A DNA stretch of 64,000 bases. Origin: JAPPLB01 sp965206655 (lineage in GTDB: Bacteria > Acidobacteriota > Terriglobia > Bryobacterales > UBA6623). A program made the translations under genes and the position numbers. Within the stretch, counting starts at the first letter, position 1; every line of letters starts with the position of its first letter. The stretch lies in assembly GCA_965206655.1 (NCBI GenBank), contig CBDBKC010000035.1:124001-188000 (forward strand), given 5' to 3'. The notes under the pieces were generated by a model. It ran no database searches, was not told the DNA's origin, and saw nothing but the letters and a program-made list of their open reading frames with translations. Positions 1 through 8,359 of this stretch are shown piece by piece.

Positions 1-589
1 CCTGGCGGTCGGTGGGAGTGTAGTCGGCTTTGCGGAGGCGGAAGTAAACGAAGTCAGCCGTCAGGACTTCGGGGGTTTCGAGCTTCTCGGATTCGGCGAG
101 GCAAACCGCGACATTGTGGTTCCGAAGCAGGTCGTAGACGGCGTCGTCGAACCATGATTCGTGGCGGAATTCAAAGGCGTAACGCATATCGCTAGGAAGG
201 TCGCCCAGGAAGGTTTCGAGTCGCTCCGCGTCGCACTTCATATTCGGCGGGAGCTGGAAGAGGACGACGCCGAGACGGCCCGTGACGCGGAGAGGATCGA
301 TCGAGCGGAGGAAGAAGTCGGTGGGTTCTTTGACGTCTTTGAGGCGCTTCAAGTGCGTGATGCGCTGGTGAGCCTTGATGCAGAAGCGGAACTTGTCGCT
401 ACTGAGATTGACCCAGTTTTCAATCGTGCTTTCCGAGGGAGTGCGACGGAAGGTGTAGTTGATCTCGACCGCGTTGAGCCGGGTTACGTAGTGTTCAAGG
501 AACTTCTTCGCGGCGAGCTTCTGGGGATAGAAGTCGGGCTTCCAGCTTGGATAGGAGTATCCGGAGGTGCCTGCAAAAAGTTCGGCCAT
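1..589 (-). CDS. DUF72 (YecE-like) protein, partial at window edge
   Basis: The frame opens at an ATG at 589 and is still open at base 2, so about 196 N-terminal codons are present. The start reads MAELFAGTSGYSYPSWK, followed by NAVEINYTFRR, FRFCIKAHQRITH, and a late FVYFRLR strand. This is the layout of DUF72 TIM-barrel proteins, which usually run about 240-290 residues, so roughly the last quarter or third lies outside the window. The family is widespread and its biochemical role is not established; nothing here adds to that. The start is well supported because the family normally begins with this strand. No operon partner is visible; the next feature upstream is a transposase remnant. Confidence 0.85.
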   Translation of the reverse strand, partial: MAELFAGTSGYSYPSWKPDFYPQKLAAKKFLEHYVTRLNAVEINYTFRRTPSESTIENWVNLSSDKFRFCIKAHQRITHLKRLKDVKEPTDFFLRSIDPLRVTGRLGVVLFQLPPNMKCDAERLETFLGDLPSDMRYAFEFRHESWFDDAVYDLLRNHNVAVCLAESEKLETPEVLTADFVYFRLRKADYTPTDRQ

Positions 590-656
590 AGTGAAATCGT
601 CTGGCTTCCCAACGAGTATATACCGCAGGTTGGGGGGTGTCCTACTAGTCTGTTAG

Positions 657-800
657 GCGAGGTCGACCAACGTCTTCTCAAAGAAGTGGGGCAATCTTCA
701 CGCCGCGCTAGCCCTGTCCTTAGCGTGGTACAACTTCTGCAACGTTCACAGCAGCATCAAGGCGACAGCTGCGATGGAAGCGAACATCACGAATCAAGTG
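657..800 (+). pseudogene. C-terminal remnant of an IS transposase (IS1-like, YNFCRxH type)
   Basis: Reading + strand codons from 657 (just after an in-frame TAG at 654-656) gives RSTNVFSKKWGNLHAALAL, then AWYNFCNVHSSIKATAAMEA and NITNQVF. This closely follows the C-terminal block that I know from IS1-like transposases, of the form FSKKxxNxxAAxALxxxxYNFCRxHxxLxxTPAMEAGxTDxxW. Only about 48 residues remain. There is no start codon, no catalytic DDE residues, and the upstream frame is closed, so this is a dead fragment. It overlaps the start of an unrelated stretch and continues into non-homologous codons after about 795. The family assignment rests on the motif alone. Confidence 0.6.
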
Positions 801-802
801 TT

Positions 803-1402
803 CTATGCGGGTGCTGCGCCACGGCCCAGGGACTTCCTGTCAAGTGAATCTGCCGCGATTGCCTGCGATTGGAGTGAGTCTAGCCCCGGCAGCTGCTCTG
901 CGAGCAGCGTCAGAGCGGATTTCGCTACGCCATCGATCACCGACCAGAAGAAGAAGAGAATCCCAACTCCGATCATAATCGGCGAACCAGTAACAAGATG
1001 TCGTACAACCAGGACGAGGGCTTCGCCGTGTATTTCTTCTAGCCGCTCCTTGGCCTCTGGGGGCAGTCTCGAAACAGCCTGTCTCCACTCTTCCAACGGC
1101 TCAGAGCCACACACCGGATCGTCCCACGAAGCCCACACGAAACCCAGTGCAAACCTCGGGAACGTCACGTGATGCGCAAACCGAATAAGGCTGTTTATCA
1201 GACGCCGCAGCTTGGCATATGCTGGATCAGAAAACTCTACGCCGCCAGAATTGGCGTAGTCGAACAGCTTCTGTCGAACGGCGAACAGCCTGTCTCTCAG
1301 TGCTTCCACCCTATAGGCCCTGAAGAGGAAAACAAGCCCCCATAGCGCCCCTAGTGCGAAACCCAGCTGAACAACCCCGGCAATGTGTCCTATTGGCGTC
1401 AT
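803..1402 (-). CDS. Hypothetical membrane protein, second gene of a small accessory pair
   Basis: A 199-residue protein I do not recognise. A hydrophobic segment at about residues 7-27 (IGHIAGVVQLGFALGALWGLV) is followed by a basic amphipathic region, a soluble middle of about 100 residues, and a second hydrophobic segment at about 139-162 containing MIGVGILFFFW. That suggests a two-pass inner-membrane protein with a cytoplasmic or periplasmic middle domain. Its ATG overlaps the end of the upstream gene by four bases (ATGA), so the two are probably translationally coupled. No catalytic motif is visible. Base composition looks less GC-rich than neighbouring genes, which fits acquisition from elsewhere. 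Function unknown. Confidence 0.6.
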   Translation of the reverse strand: MTPIGHIAGVVQLGFALGALWGLVFLFRAYRVEALRDRLFAVRQKLFDYANSGGVEFSDPAYAKLRRLINSLIRFAHHVTFPRFALGFVWASWDDPVCGSEPLEEWRQAVSRLPPEAKERLEEIHGEALVLVVRHLVTGSPIMIGVGILFFFWSVIDGVAKSALTLLAEQLPGLDSLQSQAIAADSLDRKSLGRGAAPA

Positions 1403-1788
1403 CGTCGGTCTCCTGGTCTAGTCTCCCCCCTGGGTGTGAGACGGCTCGAACTTCTGTTTGGGTCCAACTGTTTTTCTAGCTCAGCAATTCTCTCGGCTGT
1501 GCGCTCAACATTGTCCGCCTTGAGACGCTTGTACCTTCTGCCATAGGCTATGCCACCGATCCCGAAGATGTACGCGACTATCTCTGAAATCTTGATATCG
1601 GCCAGGACCGCCATACCGATATCGGCAAAAGTGTACCTTCCAGACAGGGAATCAACAGAGAGGTACACAAACCCGGATATCGCAATCGCCGACAGCCAGG
1701 GAATTGCAGTCTGTATGGTAGCGCCAACCGTATCAACGACACGTACTCGGTAGGCGTATTGTAGCTCTGCCTTGGTCGGCGTAGCCAT
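1399..1788 (-). CDS. Hypothetical small membrane protein with C-terminal coiled coil
   Basis: A 129-residue protein, not recognised. Two hydrophobic segments are seen at about residues 25-45 and 66-84, followed by a charged helix rich in E, K and R (about 85-110, containing ERTAERIAELEKQL) that looks like a short coiled coil, then a disordered basic tail. It is the first gene of a two-gene unit, overlapping its downstream partner by four bases. The shape (two membrane passes, cytoplasmic coil) is found in holin-like and in various accessory membrane proteins, but nothing in the sequence decides between them. A 10-bp perfect inverted repeat lies 38-62 bases upstream of the start. Confidence 0.6.
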   Translation of the reverse strand: MATPTKAELQYAYRVRVVDTVGATIQTAIPWLSAIAISGFVYLSVDSLSGRYTFADIGMAVLADIKISEIVAYIFGIGGIAYGRRYKRLKADNVERTAERIAELEKQLDPNRSSSRLTPRGETRPGDRR

Positions 1789-1825
1789 CCTTCAAGTTGA
1801 GGGATCGTACGTTCCCAAGTGTACC

Positions 1826-1850
1826 AAGGCTGAAACATTATTTCAGCCTT
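1826..1850. repeat. Perfect inverted repeat in divergent intergenic region
   Basis: AAGGCTGAAA, five-base spacer CATTA, TTTCAGCCTT: a perfect 10-bp stem. It lies between the divergent starts of the small membrane gene pair (start 1788) and the hydrolase (start 1941). A transcription terminator is unlikely in a divergent gap with no U-run on either strand, so an operator or a structural end of the accessory segment is more plausible. Confidence 0.5.
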
Positions 1851-1940
1851 GCGTTTCACCCTTCATTCTCCAACGCACTGTTAGGACACTACCAGTGTTC
1901 GGGCCTTCGACTACGATGGTAGGGGTTTAGGTTCACCACG

Positions 1941-2606
1941 ATGCCGGATTCAGGGTTTGAGGTTTTTGAGCGGGAGTTTCCGGAAGGACCGGCCGTGCGC
2001 GGACTCCTCCATGGGACTGACGGAGATTCGGCGCTGGTCCTGACGCATGGGGCGGGCGGCAATGCGGATTCTCGCTTGCTGGTTGTGCTGGCCGAGAACT
2101 TGGCGTCACGGGGCGTATCGGTTTTGCGGTGCAATATGCCGTTCCGGCAGAAGCGGCCGAAAGGCCCTCCCCACGGCGGAAGCGCAGCCCAGGACCGTGA
2201 AGGCTTGAGACGAGCCGTGGAATGCATGCGGGAACGGGCTGCAAGGGTATACCTAGGTGGACAGTCGTATGGCGGGCGGCAATCGACAATCCTAGCTTCG
2301 GAGGACGAAGGTCTCGCGGACGGGCTGCTATTGATCTCGTATCCGCTGCACCCGCCAGGGAAGCCGGAAAGGTTGCGTACGGACCATTTCGGAGACTTGC
2401 TCACGCCATCGCTATTCGTGCATGGCTCAAAAGATCCGTTTGGAACGATCGAGGAGATGCGGGAAGGGTTGGGTTTGATTGCCGGGCGCCATGAATTGAT
2501 GGAGATCGATGGAGGGGGCCATGGACTGGTGCGAGGCAAGGCCGACGGCCCCTATCAGGAAGTGGCGAATCTGGTGGCGGATGCCTTTTCGACGTTCTTC
2601 AGGTAG
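1941..2606 (+). CDS. Small alpha/beta hydrolase (KANL3/Tex30-like)
   Basis: A 221-residue single-domain alpha/beta hydrolase. LTHGAGGNADS near residue 33 is the strand plus oxyanion loop, and GGQSYGGRQS near residue 104 is the nucleophile elbow (G-x-S-x-G with Ser at the centre). An Asp in the region SLFVHGSKDPFG (about 158-169) and a His in IDGGGHGL (about 188-195) complete a plausible Ser-Asp-His triad. The compact size and the HGAGGN motif match the KANL3/Tex30-like hydrolase family rather than dienelactone hydrolases. Substrate unknown; cytoplasmic, no signal peptide. It ends 25 bases before the DNA ligase D gene and may be cotranscribed with it. Confidence 0.8.
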   Translation: MPDSGFEVFEREFPEGPAVRGLLHGTDGDSALVLTHGAGGNADSRLLVVLAENLASRGVSVLRCNMPFRQKRPKGPPHGGSAAQDREGLRRAVECMRERAARVYLGGQSYGGRQSTILASEDEGLADGLLLISYPLHPPGKPERLRTDHFGDLLTPSLFVHGSKDPFGTIEEMREGLGLIAGRHELMEIDGGGHGLVRGKADGPYQEVANLVADAFSTFFR

Positions 2607-2631
2607 CGCCTTAAAGGCGCGGTTCTGATCC

Positions 2632-5256
2632 ATGCCGCTTGACGAGTACCGCCAGAAGCGAAGTTTCCCGCAGACCCCCGAGCCCGCCGGAAAGGCTCGC
2701 CCGGGCAGCAAGCAGACGAAGCGTGCGGCAGGCGGCCGGTTCGTCGTGCAGAAGCACGCCGCGCGGCGACTGCACTACGACCTGCGGCTCGAGATTGACG
2801 GTGTCCTAAAATCTTGGGCTGTCCCGAAGGGGCCGTCACTCAGCCCGAAAGATAAGCGGTTGGCGGTAATGACCGAGGACCATCCGCTCGAGTACGGTGA
2901 CTTCGAGGGCACGATCCCGGAAGGGAATTACGGCGCCGGGACGGTCATCATTTGGGAGACGGGCGACTACGCGCCGGAGGGCGAGCGTTCGCCGGCGGAG
3001 CAGGTGGCGGGCGGCGAAATCAAGTTCGTGCTGCGCGGAAAGAAACTGGCCGGCAGTTTCGTGCTCGTGAAGTTGAAACCTCGGGCGGACTCCAAAGGCA
3101 ATGAATGGCTGTTGATCAAGCACGACGACGCCCACGCGGATGAGTCGTTTGACGTCGATGCGCTGCCGGATTCGGCCGTGACAGGGCGGACGCTCGATGA
3201 GGTGCGGCAGGGCTTGCCGCCGGACCAGGCCGGACAGTCCTCGGTGTCGACGCTCGAAGGGGCGGAGCCGGCCCCGATGCCCCGAGAGATTCGACCGATG
3301 TTGGGAACCCTGGTCGAGAAGCCGTTCTCGGATCCCGATTGGCTGTTCGAGCTGAAGTGGGACGGCGTGCGGGCGTTGGCGTTCGTTGACGAGGGTGATT
3401 ACCGTCTGGAATCGCGCATGGGACACGACATGACGGACCGCTATCCGGAGTTGGCTCCTCTGCCGGAGCTGCTCTCGGGACGGCAAATGGTCTTGGATGG
3501 CGAGATTGTTGTGCTCGACGAGAAAGGGCGAAGCGACTTCGAGCGGCTGCAATCGCGGATGCATGTTTCGAAGCCATCGAAAGGACAGATCGAGCAAGCT
3601 CCGGTCGTCTTCTATGTTTTCGACCTGCTCTATCTCAACGGCTATGACTTGCGTCCCGTGGCGCTGGCGGAACGCAAGCGGTTGCTTCAGCAGGCGATGA
3701 AGTCGCGAGACCCCTTGAGTTACTCCGACCACGTCCTCGAGAAGGGGGAAGAGTTGTTTGAATTGGCGAGCCGGCATGGTGCGGAGGGTGTCGTCGGGAA
3801 ACAGATTCACAGCCCGTATGTGATGGGACGAGCCTCCGAATGGGTGAAGTTGAAAGTGACTTCGGAAGTGGACGCTATAGTCGGCGGGTACACATCGCCG
3901 GCCGGCGGCCGTGAGCACTTTGGATCGTTGTTACTGGGGCTTTACCAAGGCCGCACGCTGAACTTCATCGGGGCGGTGGGGTCAGGCTTCAACGATCGCA
4001 CGCTCGCGGAAATCGCGGCGGAGATCGATAAGCGCAAGTCGACGCGGCGTCCGTTCCCGGAAGAGCCTGTGACCAAGGGCCGGCCGCATTGGATCAAACC
4101 GAATCTGGTGGCGCGGGTCAAGTATGGGTCGTGGACACAAGAGAAGCGGCTGCGAGCACCCGTGTTCGTCGGGCTGCGCTGGGATATCGACCCCAACGAC
4201 TGCCGCCTGGAAACGGAGACGGCCGCAACCCCGGCCGTTGTGACGTCGCGACCGGTTTCGAGCGTGCCCACGCTGGCGTCATCGGATGAGATCGAGAACG
4301 AACTTTTCGCGGGGAAACGCGAGTCGGTGATCTTGGAGATTGGCGGCAAGCCGGTGCGGCTTACGAATCTCAACAAGATCTACTTCCCGGAAGAGAGCTA
4401 TACGAAACGCGACTTGATTGCCTACTACTACCAGGTCGCGGATTGCATTCTGCCGTTCATGAAGAACAGGCCGCTGGTCTTGCAGCGGTTTCCGAACGGC
4501 ATCAAGGGGGATTCGTTCTATCAGAAAGACGCCGGGCCGGATACGCCGGCGTGGATGGACACCCATGGAGTCGTATCGGAGGAGCGAGGGCGGGATATTC
4601 GGTATCTCGTTGCTCAGCATTTAGCGGGGTTGCTGTACTTGGCGAATCTGGGTTGTATCGAGATGCACCCATGGTCGAGTTCGATTGGGAATCTCGAGAA
4701 CCCGGACTACCTATTTTTTGATCTTGACCCGACGGAAGGCACGGACTACGACACGGTCGTGGAGGTAGCGCGCGCCATTCAGAAAGTGCTCGATCGAATC
4801 GAGGTGCGTGTGTTCCTGAAGACATCGGGGGCGACGGGTTTTCATATGTATCTGGCTCTAGAACCGGAATACGGTTATGAGCAGGCGCGGACGTTCGCGG
4901 AGATCGTCGCGCGCGTCGTGGCGGCTCAGATCCCGGAGAAGGTGACGCTCGAAAGGTCGACGGGCAAACGGGAGCGTGGGGAGGTTTATCTCGATTATTC
5001 GCAGAACGCATACGGACGTCCGCTGGCGACGGTGTACAGTGTGCGGCCGCGAGCCAAGGCAAGCGTGTCGGCGCCGGTGAGGGCAAGAGAGCTGCGGCGC
5101 GGACTGAGGCCGGAGAGGTTCACCATCAAAACCATGCCGGGGCGTTTGAAAAGAGCGGGGAATCTGTGGGACGGATTCTGGGAACATCGGCAGCGGATTG
5201 AGCCGGCCCTGGATCGCCTGCGCCGAGAGATCAAACAGAAGGATATCGCGCTGTGA
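2632..5256 (+). CDS. ligD: Multidomain non-homologous end-joining DNA ligase LigD (PE-LIG-POL)
   Basis: An 874-residue DNA repair enzyme with three domains. The N-terminal 3'-phosphoesterase (about 30-185) has H42, H48, D50, R52, H84 and Y88, the set known for LigD phosphoesterase modules. The ATP-dependent ligase domain (about 215-530) has the adenylation motif KWDG with nucleophile Lys242. The C-terminal archaeo-eukaryotic primase-type polymerase (about 555-870) shows FFDLDP (metal-binding Asp pair) and SGATGFHMY. The order PE-LIG-POL is one of the known LigD layouts. It seals double-strand breaks together with Ku; no Ku gene is visible in this window, so the partner must lie elsewhere if present. 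It faces the tolC-like gene tail to tail. Confidence 0.95.
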   Translation: MPLDEYRQKRSFPQTPEPAGKARPGSKQTKRAAGGRFVVQKHAARRLHYDLRLEIDGVLKSWAVPKGPSLSPKDKRLAVMTEDHPLEYGDFEGTIPEGNYGAGTVIIWETGDYAPEGERSPAEQVAGGEIKFVLRGKKLAGSFVLVKLKPRADSKGNEWLLIKHDDAHADESFDVDALPDSAVTGRTLDEVRQGLPPDQAGQSSVSTLEGAEPAPMPREIRPMLGTLVEKPFSDPDWLFELKWDGVRALAFVDEGDYRLESRMGHDMTDRYPELAPLPELLSGRQMVLDGEIVVLDEKGRSDFERLQSRMHVSKPSKGQIEQAPVVFYVFDLLYLNGYDLRPVALAERKRLLQQAMKSRDPLSYSDHVLEKGEELFELASRHGAEGVVGKQIHSPYVMGRASEWVKLKVTSEVDAIVGGYTSPAGGREHFGSLLLGLYQGRTLNFIGAVGSGFNDRTLAEIAAEIDKRKSTRRPFPEEPVTKGRPHWIKPNLVARVKYGSWTQEKRLRAPVFVGLRWDIDPNDCRLETETAATPAVVTSRPVSSVPTLASSDEIENELFAGKRESVILEIGGKPVRLTNLNKIYFPEESYTKRDLIAYYYQVADCILPFMKNRPLVLQRFPNGIKGDSFYQKDAGPDTPAWMDTHGVVSEERGRDIRYLVAQHLAGLLYLANLGCIEMHPWSSSIGNLENPDYLFFDLDPTEGTDYDTVVEVARAIQKVLDRIEVRVFLKTSGATGFHMYLALEPEYGYEQARTFAEIVARVVAAQIPEKVTLERSTGKRERGEVYLDYSQNAYGRPLATVYSVRPRAKASVSAPVRARELRRGLRPERFTIKTMPGRLKRAGNLWDGFWEHRQRIEPALDRLRREIKQKDIAL

Positions 5257-5379
5257 AGAATGCCTGTGAAGCATACAACGTTGCTTGCGACTGGGCCTTC
5301 TTTTCTCACCAGCCGACGGGCGGCGACCCCACGGGATCGGTAATAGCACGCGCCAATCACCTCGCTGTCGACGATGCGG

Positions 5380-7017
5380 CTACGGCATGCTGAGAGCTAT
5401 GCTGCGGGCTCTGAGGAGTTCGCCGGTCGAGCGGAGCAGCGTCAACAAGCTGCGGCGATAGGCGATGGCTTGGGCGAGCACCTGCGCCTCGGCATCCACG
5501 AGATCGTTCTGGGATTCAAGGACGAAGAAAGCGGTGTTGACGCCCAGGTCGTATTTCTTTTGTTCCGCCTCGAGCCGTTGCTGCGCGAAGCCGAGGGCCA
5601 CTGTCGCTTGCTCGACCGAGGCCTTGGCTAGTTCGACGCCGGCAACCGCCTGAACAACGTCGAGCCGGACGGTCTGCTCGTTACTGCGCAAGCTGTAGAG
5701 GTTACGCTTCTTCTGGATCGCGGCATCAGCCAGATTGGCTGCCGAGGCCCGGTTTCGTAGCGGGAGCTGGAGCGTGAGGCCGAAGCCGTAAGTTGGAAAA
5801 CGAAACTGGAAGAGCTGGTCGAAAGCTTCGGGGAACCCCCCGGGGATGATGTTGCCAACGGAGCCGCCGAGGCCTGAGCGGTCGAAGAAGTTGCCCCCGC
5901 GCCCCTGGGCGCTGTAGTTGGCGCTGACAGACAAGTCGGGGCGCATGTCGTTCGTTGCACCCCTGATATTGAGGTCATCGATCTGGATGGAGCGGCGGAT
6001 TTGCTCGAGTTCAGGGCGGTTGAACAACGCACGGGCGACGTGCTCCTCGGCGTCGAGGTCTTCCATGTAGGCGCGCGGCTCGACCGATTCGGTTAGGACG
6101 AGAGGGATGTCGCGGAAATCGGGGGCGAGATCGGCGCCGATCCAACGCCGCAGGGCGTCTTCGGCTTGCTGCAGGCGGTAGCGCTCCTGCGTGACCCTGA
6201 CCTGAGCGTTGGCGAAATTCTGTTGCGGCTGAAAGATATCGAGGGGCGAGATCGCGCCGAGTTCGAGACGCCGGTTTTCCTGTTCCAGGAAGGCGCGTGA
6301 GATATCGAGGTTGTTCTCTTGGACACGAAGTTGCTCGCGGGTGTTCACCGCGTCCCAGTAATCGTTCTCAGCCTGAAAGATCAGTTGGATGATGCGCTCG
6401 CGGACCTGCTCTTCGGTTTGTGAAAGGCGCGACCGGGCGACCATGATAGGGATGCGCTGGACGTAGCGTCCGCGGTCGCGCAAGAGAGGCTGAACGACCG
6501 TGAATGCAAGGGACTGGCGAATGCTGGGATTGAAGTTGTTGAACTGGCTATTGCTCGCGCTCTTGCTGCCCACATAGCCGATCGTGTATTCGGTGCCTGT
6601 GTCGAGCTGCTGGCGATACGTGAAACGCCCCGACTGGTTCAGTTGACCGAGAACGGCGGCGCCCTGCAACTGATCGTTGGAGGGAGTGGTCGAGCGGTTC
6701 GAGTTGAAACCCGCCGTGACCGTGGGATCAAAGGGGCTGAACGCGCGTTCAATGTTGTTCTGCTCCTCGAAGACCGCCAGCTTCGAAAGATTGATGTCGG
6801 GATTGTTCGACATCGCAAGCTCGAGGAAAGCGCGCAGCGACAGTTCCAGCTTGTCGTCGTAGAGAAAGTCCTCGATGTGCGAGACGCCCTCGATCTGGAC
6901 ATCCAGCGGCGCGCGCGCCCACTGTTCGCGGAAGTAAGTTTTGTCAGGAAACGTGCTGAACTGCGCCCCGAGAGAAAGGGCCATAACGAGGAACAGCGTG
7001 GTCAGTCTCTTCAGCAT
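5380..7017 (-). CDS. TolC-family outer-membrane efflux protein
   Basis: A 545-residue outer-membrane channel subunit. A signal peptide (MLKRLTTLFLVMALSLGAQ) is followed by two long repeats rich in heptad-like helices typical of the OEP domain: roughly residues 55-290 and 320-535, with SNNPDINLSKLAVFEEQNNI and NRPELEQIRRSIQIDDLNI as the paired helix starts. It is the last gene of a minus-strand run, 82 bases after the permease gene. In the family the protein forms a trimeric channel docking on periplasmic adaptors, here most likely the two adaptor proteins encoded upstream and perhaps also the RND adaptor, since no other TolC-like gene is in the window. Confidence 0.9.
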   Translation of the reverse strand: MLKRLTTLFLVMALSLGAQFSTFPDKTYFREQWARAPLDVQIEGVSHIEDFLYDDKLELSLRAFLELAMSNNPDINLSKLAVFEEQNNIERAFSPFDPTVTAGFNSNRSTTPSNDQLQGAAVLGQLNQSGRFTYRQQLDTGTEYTIGYVGSKSASNSQFNNFNPSIRQSLAFTVVQPLLRDRGRYVQRIPIMVARSRLSQTEEQVRERIIQLIFQAENDYWDAVNTREQLRVQENNLDISRAFLEQENRRLELGAISPLDIFQPQQNFANAQVRVTQERYRLQQAEDALRRWIGADLAPDFRDIPLVLTESVEPRAYMEDLDAEEHVARALFNRPELEQIRRSIQIDDLNIRGATNDMRPDLSVSANYSAQGRGGNFFDRSGLGGSVGNIIPGGFPEAFDQLFQFRFPTYGFGLTLQLPLRNRASAANLADAAIQKKRNLYSLRSNEQTVRLDVVQAVAGVELAKASVEQATVALGFAQQRLEAEQKKYDLGVNTAFFVLESQNDLVDAEAQVLAQAIAYRRSLLTLLRSTGELLRARSIALSMP

Positions 7018-7099
7018 TTTCGTAACACTTCTTCAGGAGATGAAACCGCAAGCCATCCGGGACGGCCCCCCGTTTCGAGAGGTTAAAGCAGCGAACTCT

Positions 7100-8356
7100 T
7101 TACTCGTATCGAATTGCCTCAATAGGATCCAGTTTCGCCGCCTGCACAGCGGGGTAGCTGCCGAACAACAATCCGATGAATACAGACACGGCGAACGCCA
7201 CGATAATCGAAGTCGCCGTGACGACGGTCGGCCACTTGGCGATGCTCGCGATAACGAGTGAACCGCCGAACCCAGCCGCGATACCTAACAGCCCTCCCAC
7301 AATGGAAATCAAAACAGCCTCGATCAGGAATTGCCGAATGATGTCTCGTTGCCGCGCCCCGATCGCTCGGCGAATCCCAATCTCACGGGTCCGCTCAAGC
7401 ACTGTCGCCAGCATGATGTTCATGATACCGATGCCGCCCACGAGCAGCGAGATCCCGGCGATACAAATCATGACGATTTCAAAGATTTCCTGCGTTTGCC
7501 GCTGCTGTGCAAGCAGTCCGGCCGGGACGATGACGCTGAAATCGCCGGCGTCGTTGTGCGTGGCGTTCAGAATGGCGCGCACGACCTCAGCGGTTTCGAT
7601 GGGGTCGGCTTCGTTGACGACCCGCAGGAAAACGCCGTCAATTTCGTCCTTCAGATAGCTATTGGTGTTGTCGAAGCGGCGCATGACGGTGTTCAGCGGC
7701 GCGATGACGAGGTTGTTCTGATCGTCCGTTACAAGACCTTCGACGTCGGTCCCGCCAGTGGATTGAGGGGCGATGACCCCGATGACCTCGAGCCAGACGG
7801 AGTCCATCTTGACGTGCTTACCGAGAGCGGAGTCGTAGCCAAGGAGGCTGATTTTCGCGCCCTCTCCGAGGACGCAGACGGGTCGTGCTTTGAGGTCGTC
7901 CTCCTCGACGAAGAAGTTTCCCTCGAGTAGGCGCAAGCTGTAGATGTCAGTGTAGTTTGGAAGGACGCCGATGACAGTCGGGAAGTCTTGGTCGGAACGC
8001 GGTAGAACCGAAGTTGGCAGGAAACGCTTGCGAGGCGACATGGCCGCGACGTTGGGAACGTTCTCCTGGAGCGCTCGGAAGTCTCGGAACGTAAGGCCCG
8101 AGGACGTTTCGCGGACCGCAAGAAGGGTCTCGCGGTCGGTCGCCTCGTTGGCTTCGACGATGATGTTGTTGACGCCGAGCAGGTCGATTTGGCGGAGGGT
8201 TTCCTGTTGGGCGCCGGCGGTGATCGAGAGCATCGCAACGACGGCTCCCACGCCGAAGATCATCCCGAGCATTGTGAGCAGGGAGCGAAGCTTGTTCCCA
8301 AGCAAGCTTCCGAGGCCCATCCAGAGGTCCGGGAGAATACTGGGGACTGCGGGCAT
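7100..8356 (-). CDS. MacB-like ABC exporter permease (FtsX/MacB_PCD), no ATPase domain
   Basis: A 418-residue four-pass permease. The first membrane helix at about 28-50 (LLTMLGMIFGVGAVVAML) leads to a large periplasmic domain (about 50-285), then the FtsX-type C-terminal part with three helices and the hallmark LERTREIGIRRAIGA and a terminal KLDPIEAIRYE. This matches the membrane half of MacB; full MacB has an N-terminal ATPase, which is absent here, so a separate ATP-binding subunit is needed. None is encoded in the window. The gene follows the adaptor gene by three bases and precedes the TolC-like gene, so the four form one export unit. Substrate unknown. Confidence 0.9.
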   Translation of the reverse strand: MPAVPSILPDLWMGLGSLLGNKLRSLLTMLGMIFGVGAVVAMLSITAGAQQETLRQIDLLGVNNIIVEANEATDRETLLAVRETSSGLTFRDFRALQENVPNVAAMSPRKRFLPTSVLPRSDQDFPTVIGVLPNYTDIYSLRLLEGNFFVEEDDLKARPVCVLGEGAKISLLGYDSALGKHVKMDSVWLEVIGVIAPQSTGGTDVEGLVTDDQNNLVIAPLNTVMRRFDNTNSYLKDEIDGVFLRVVNEADPIETAEVVRAILNATHNDAGDFSVIVPAGLLAQQRQTQEIFEIVMICIAGISLLVGGIGIMNIMLATVLERTREIGIRRAIGARQRDIIRQFLIEAVLISIVGGLLGIAAGFGGSLVIASIAKWPTVVTATSIIVAFAVSVFIGLLFGSYPAVQAAKLDPIEAIRYE

Positions 8357-8359
8357 CGG

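Larger units (their letters stand above)
637..1889. other. Segment with imperfect inverted repeats at its edges (possible decayed mobile element)
   Basis: GTGTCCTA at 637-644 and its exact reverse complement TAGGACAC at 1882-1889 face each other across about 1.25 kb. Extending inward, about 15 of 21 positions match as an imperfect inverted repeat. Between them lie the transposase remnant at 657-800 and two small membrane-protein genes on the minus strand. The arrangement looks like a degenerate mobile unit with cargo, but there is no intact transposase and I could not define a target duplication. The eight-base match could be chance. Confidence 0.3.

Noticed and set aside
637..1889. Integron cassette (attC site) interpretation of the accessory segment
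   Set aside because: GTTAGGC near 652 fits the attC core GTTRRRY, but the other half site and the hairpin arms do not line up and no integrase is in the window.
2836..3918. 360-codon open frame opposite the ligase gene
   Set aside because: Shadow of the GC-rich ligD coding strand; no motif and Arg/His/Leu-rich composition typical of antisense frames.
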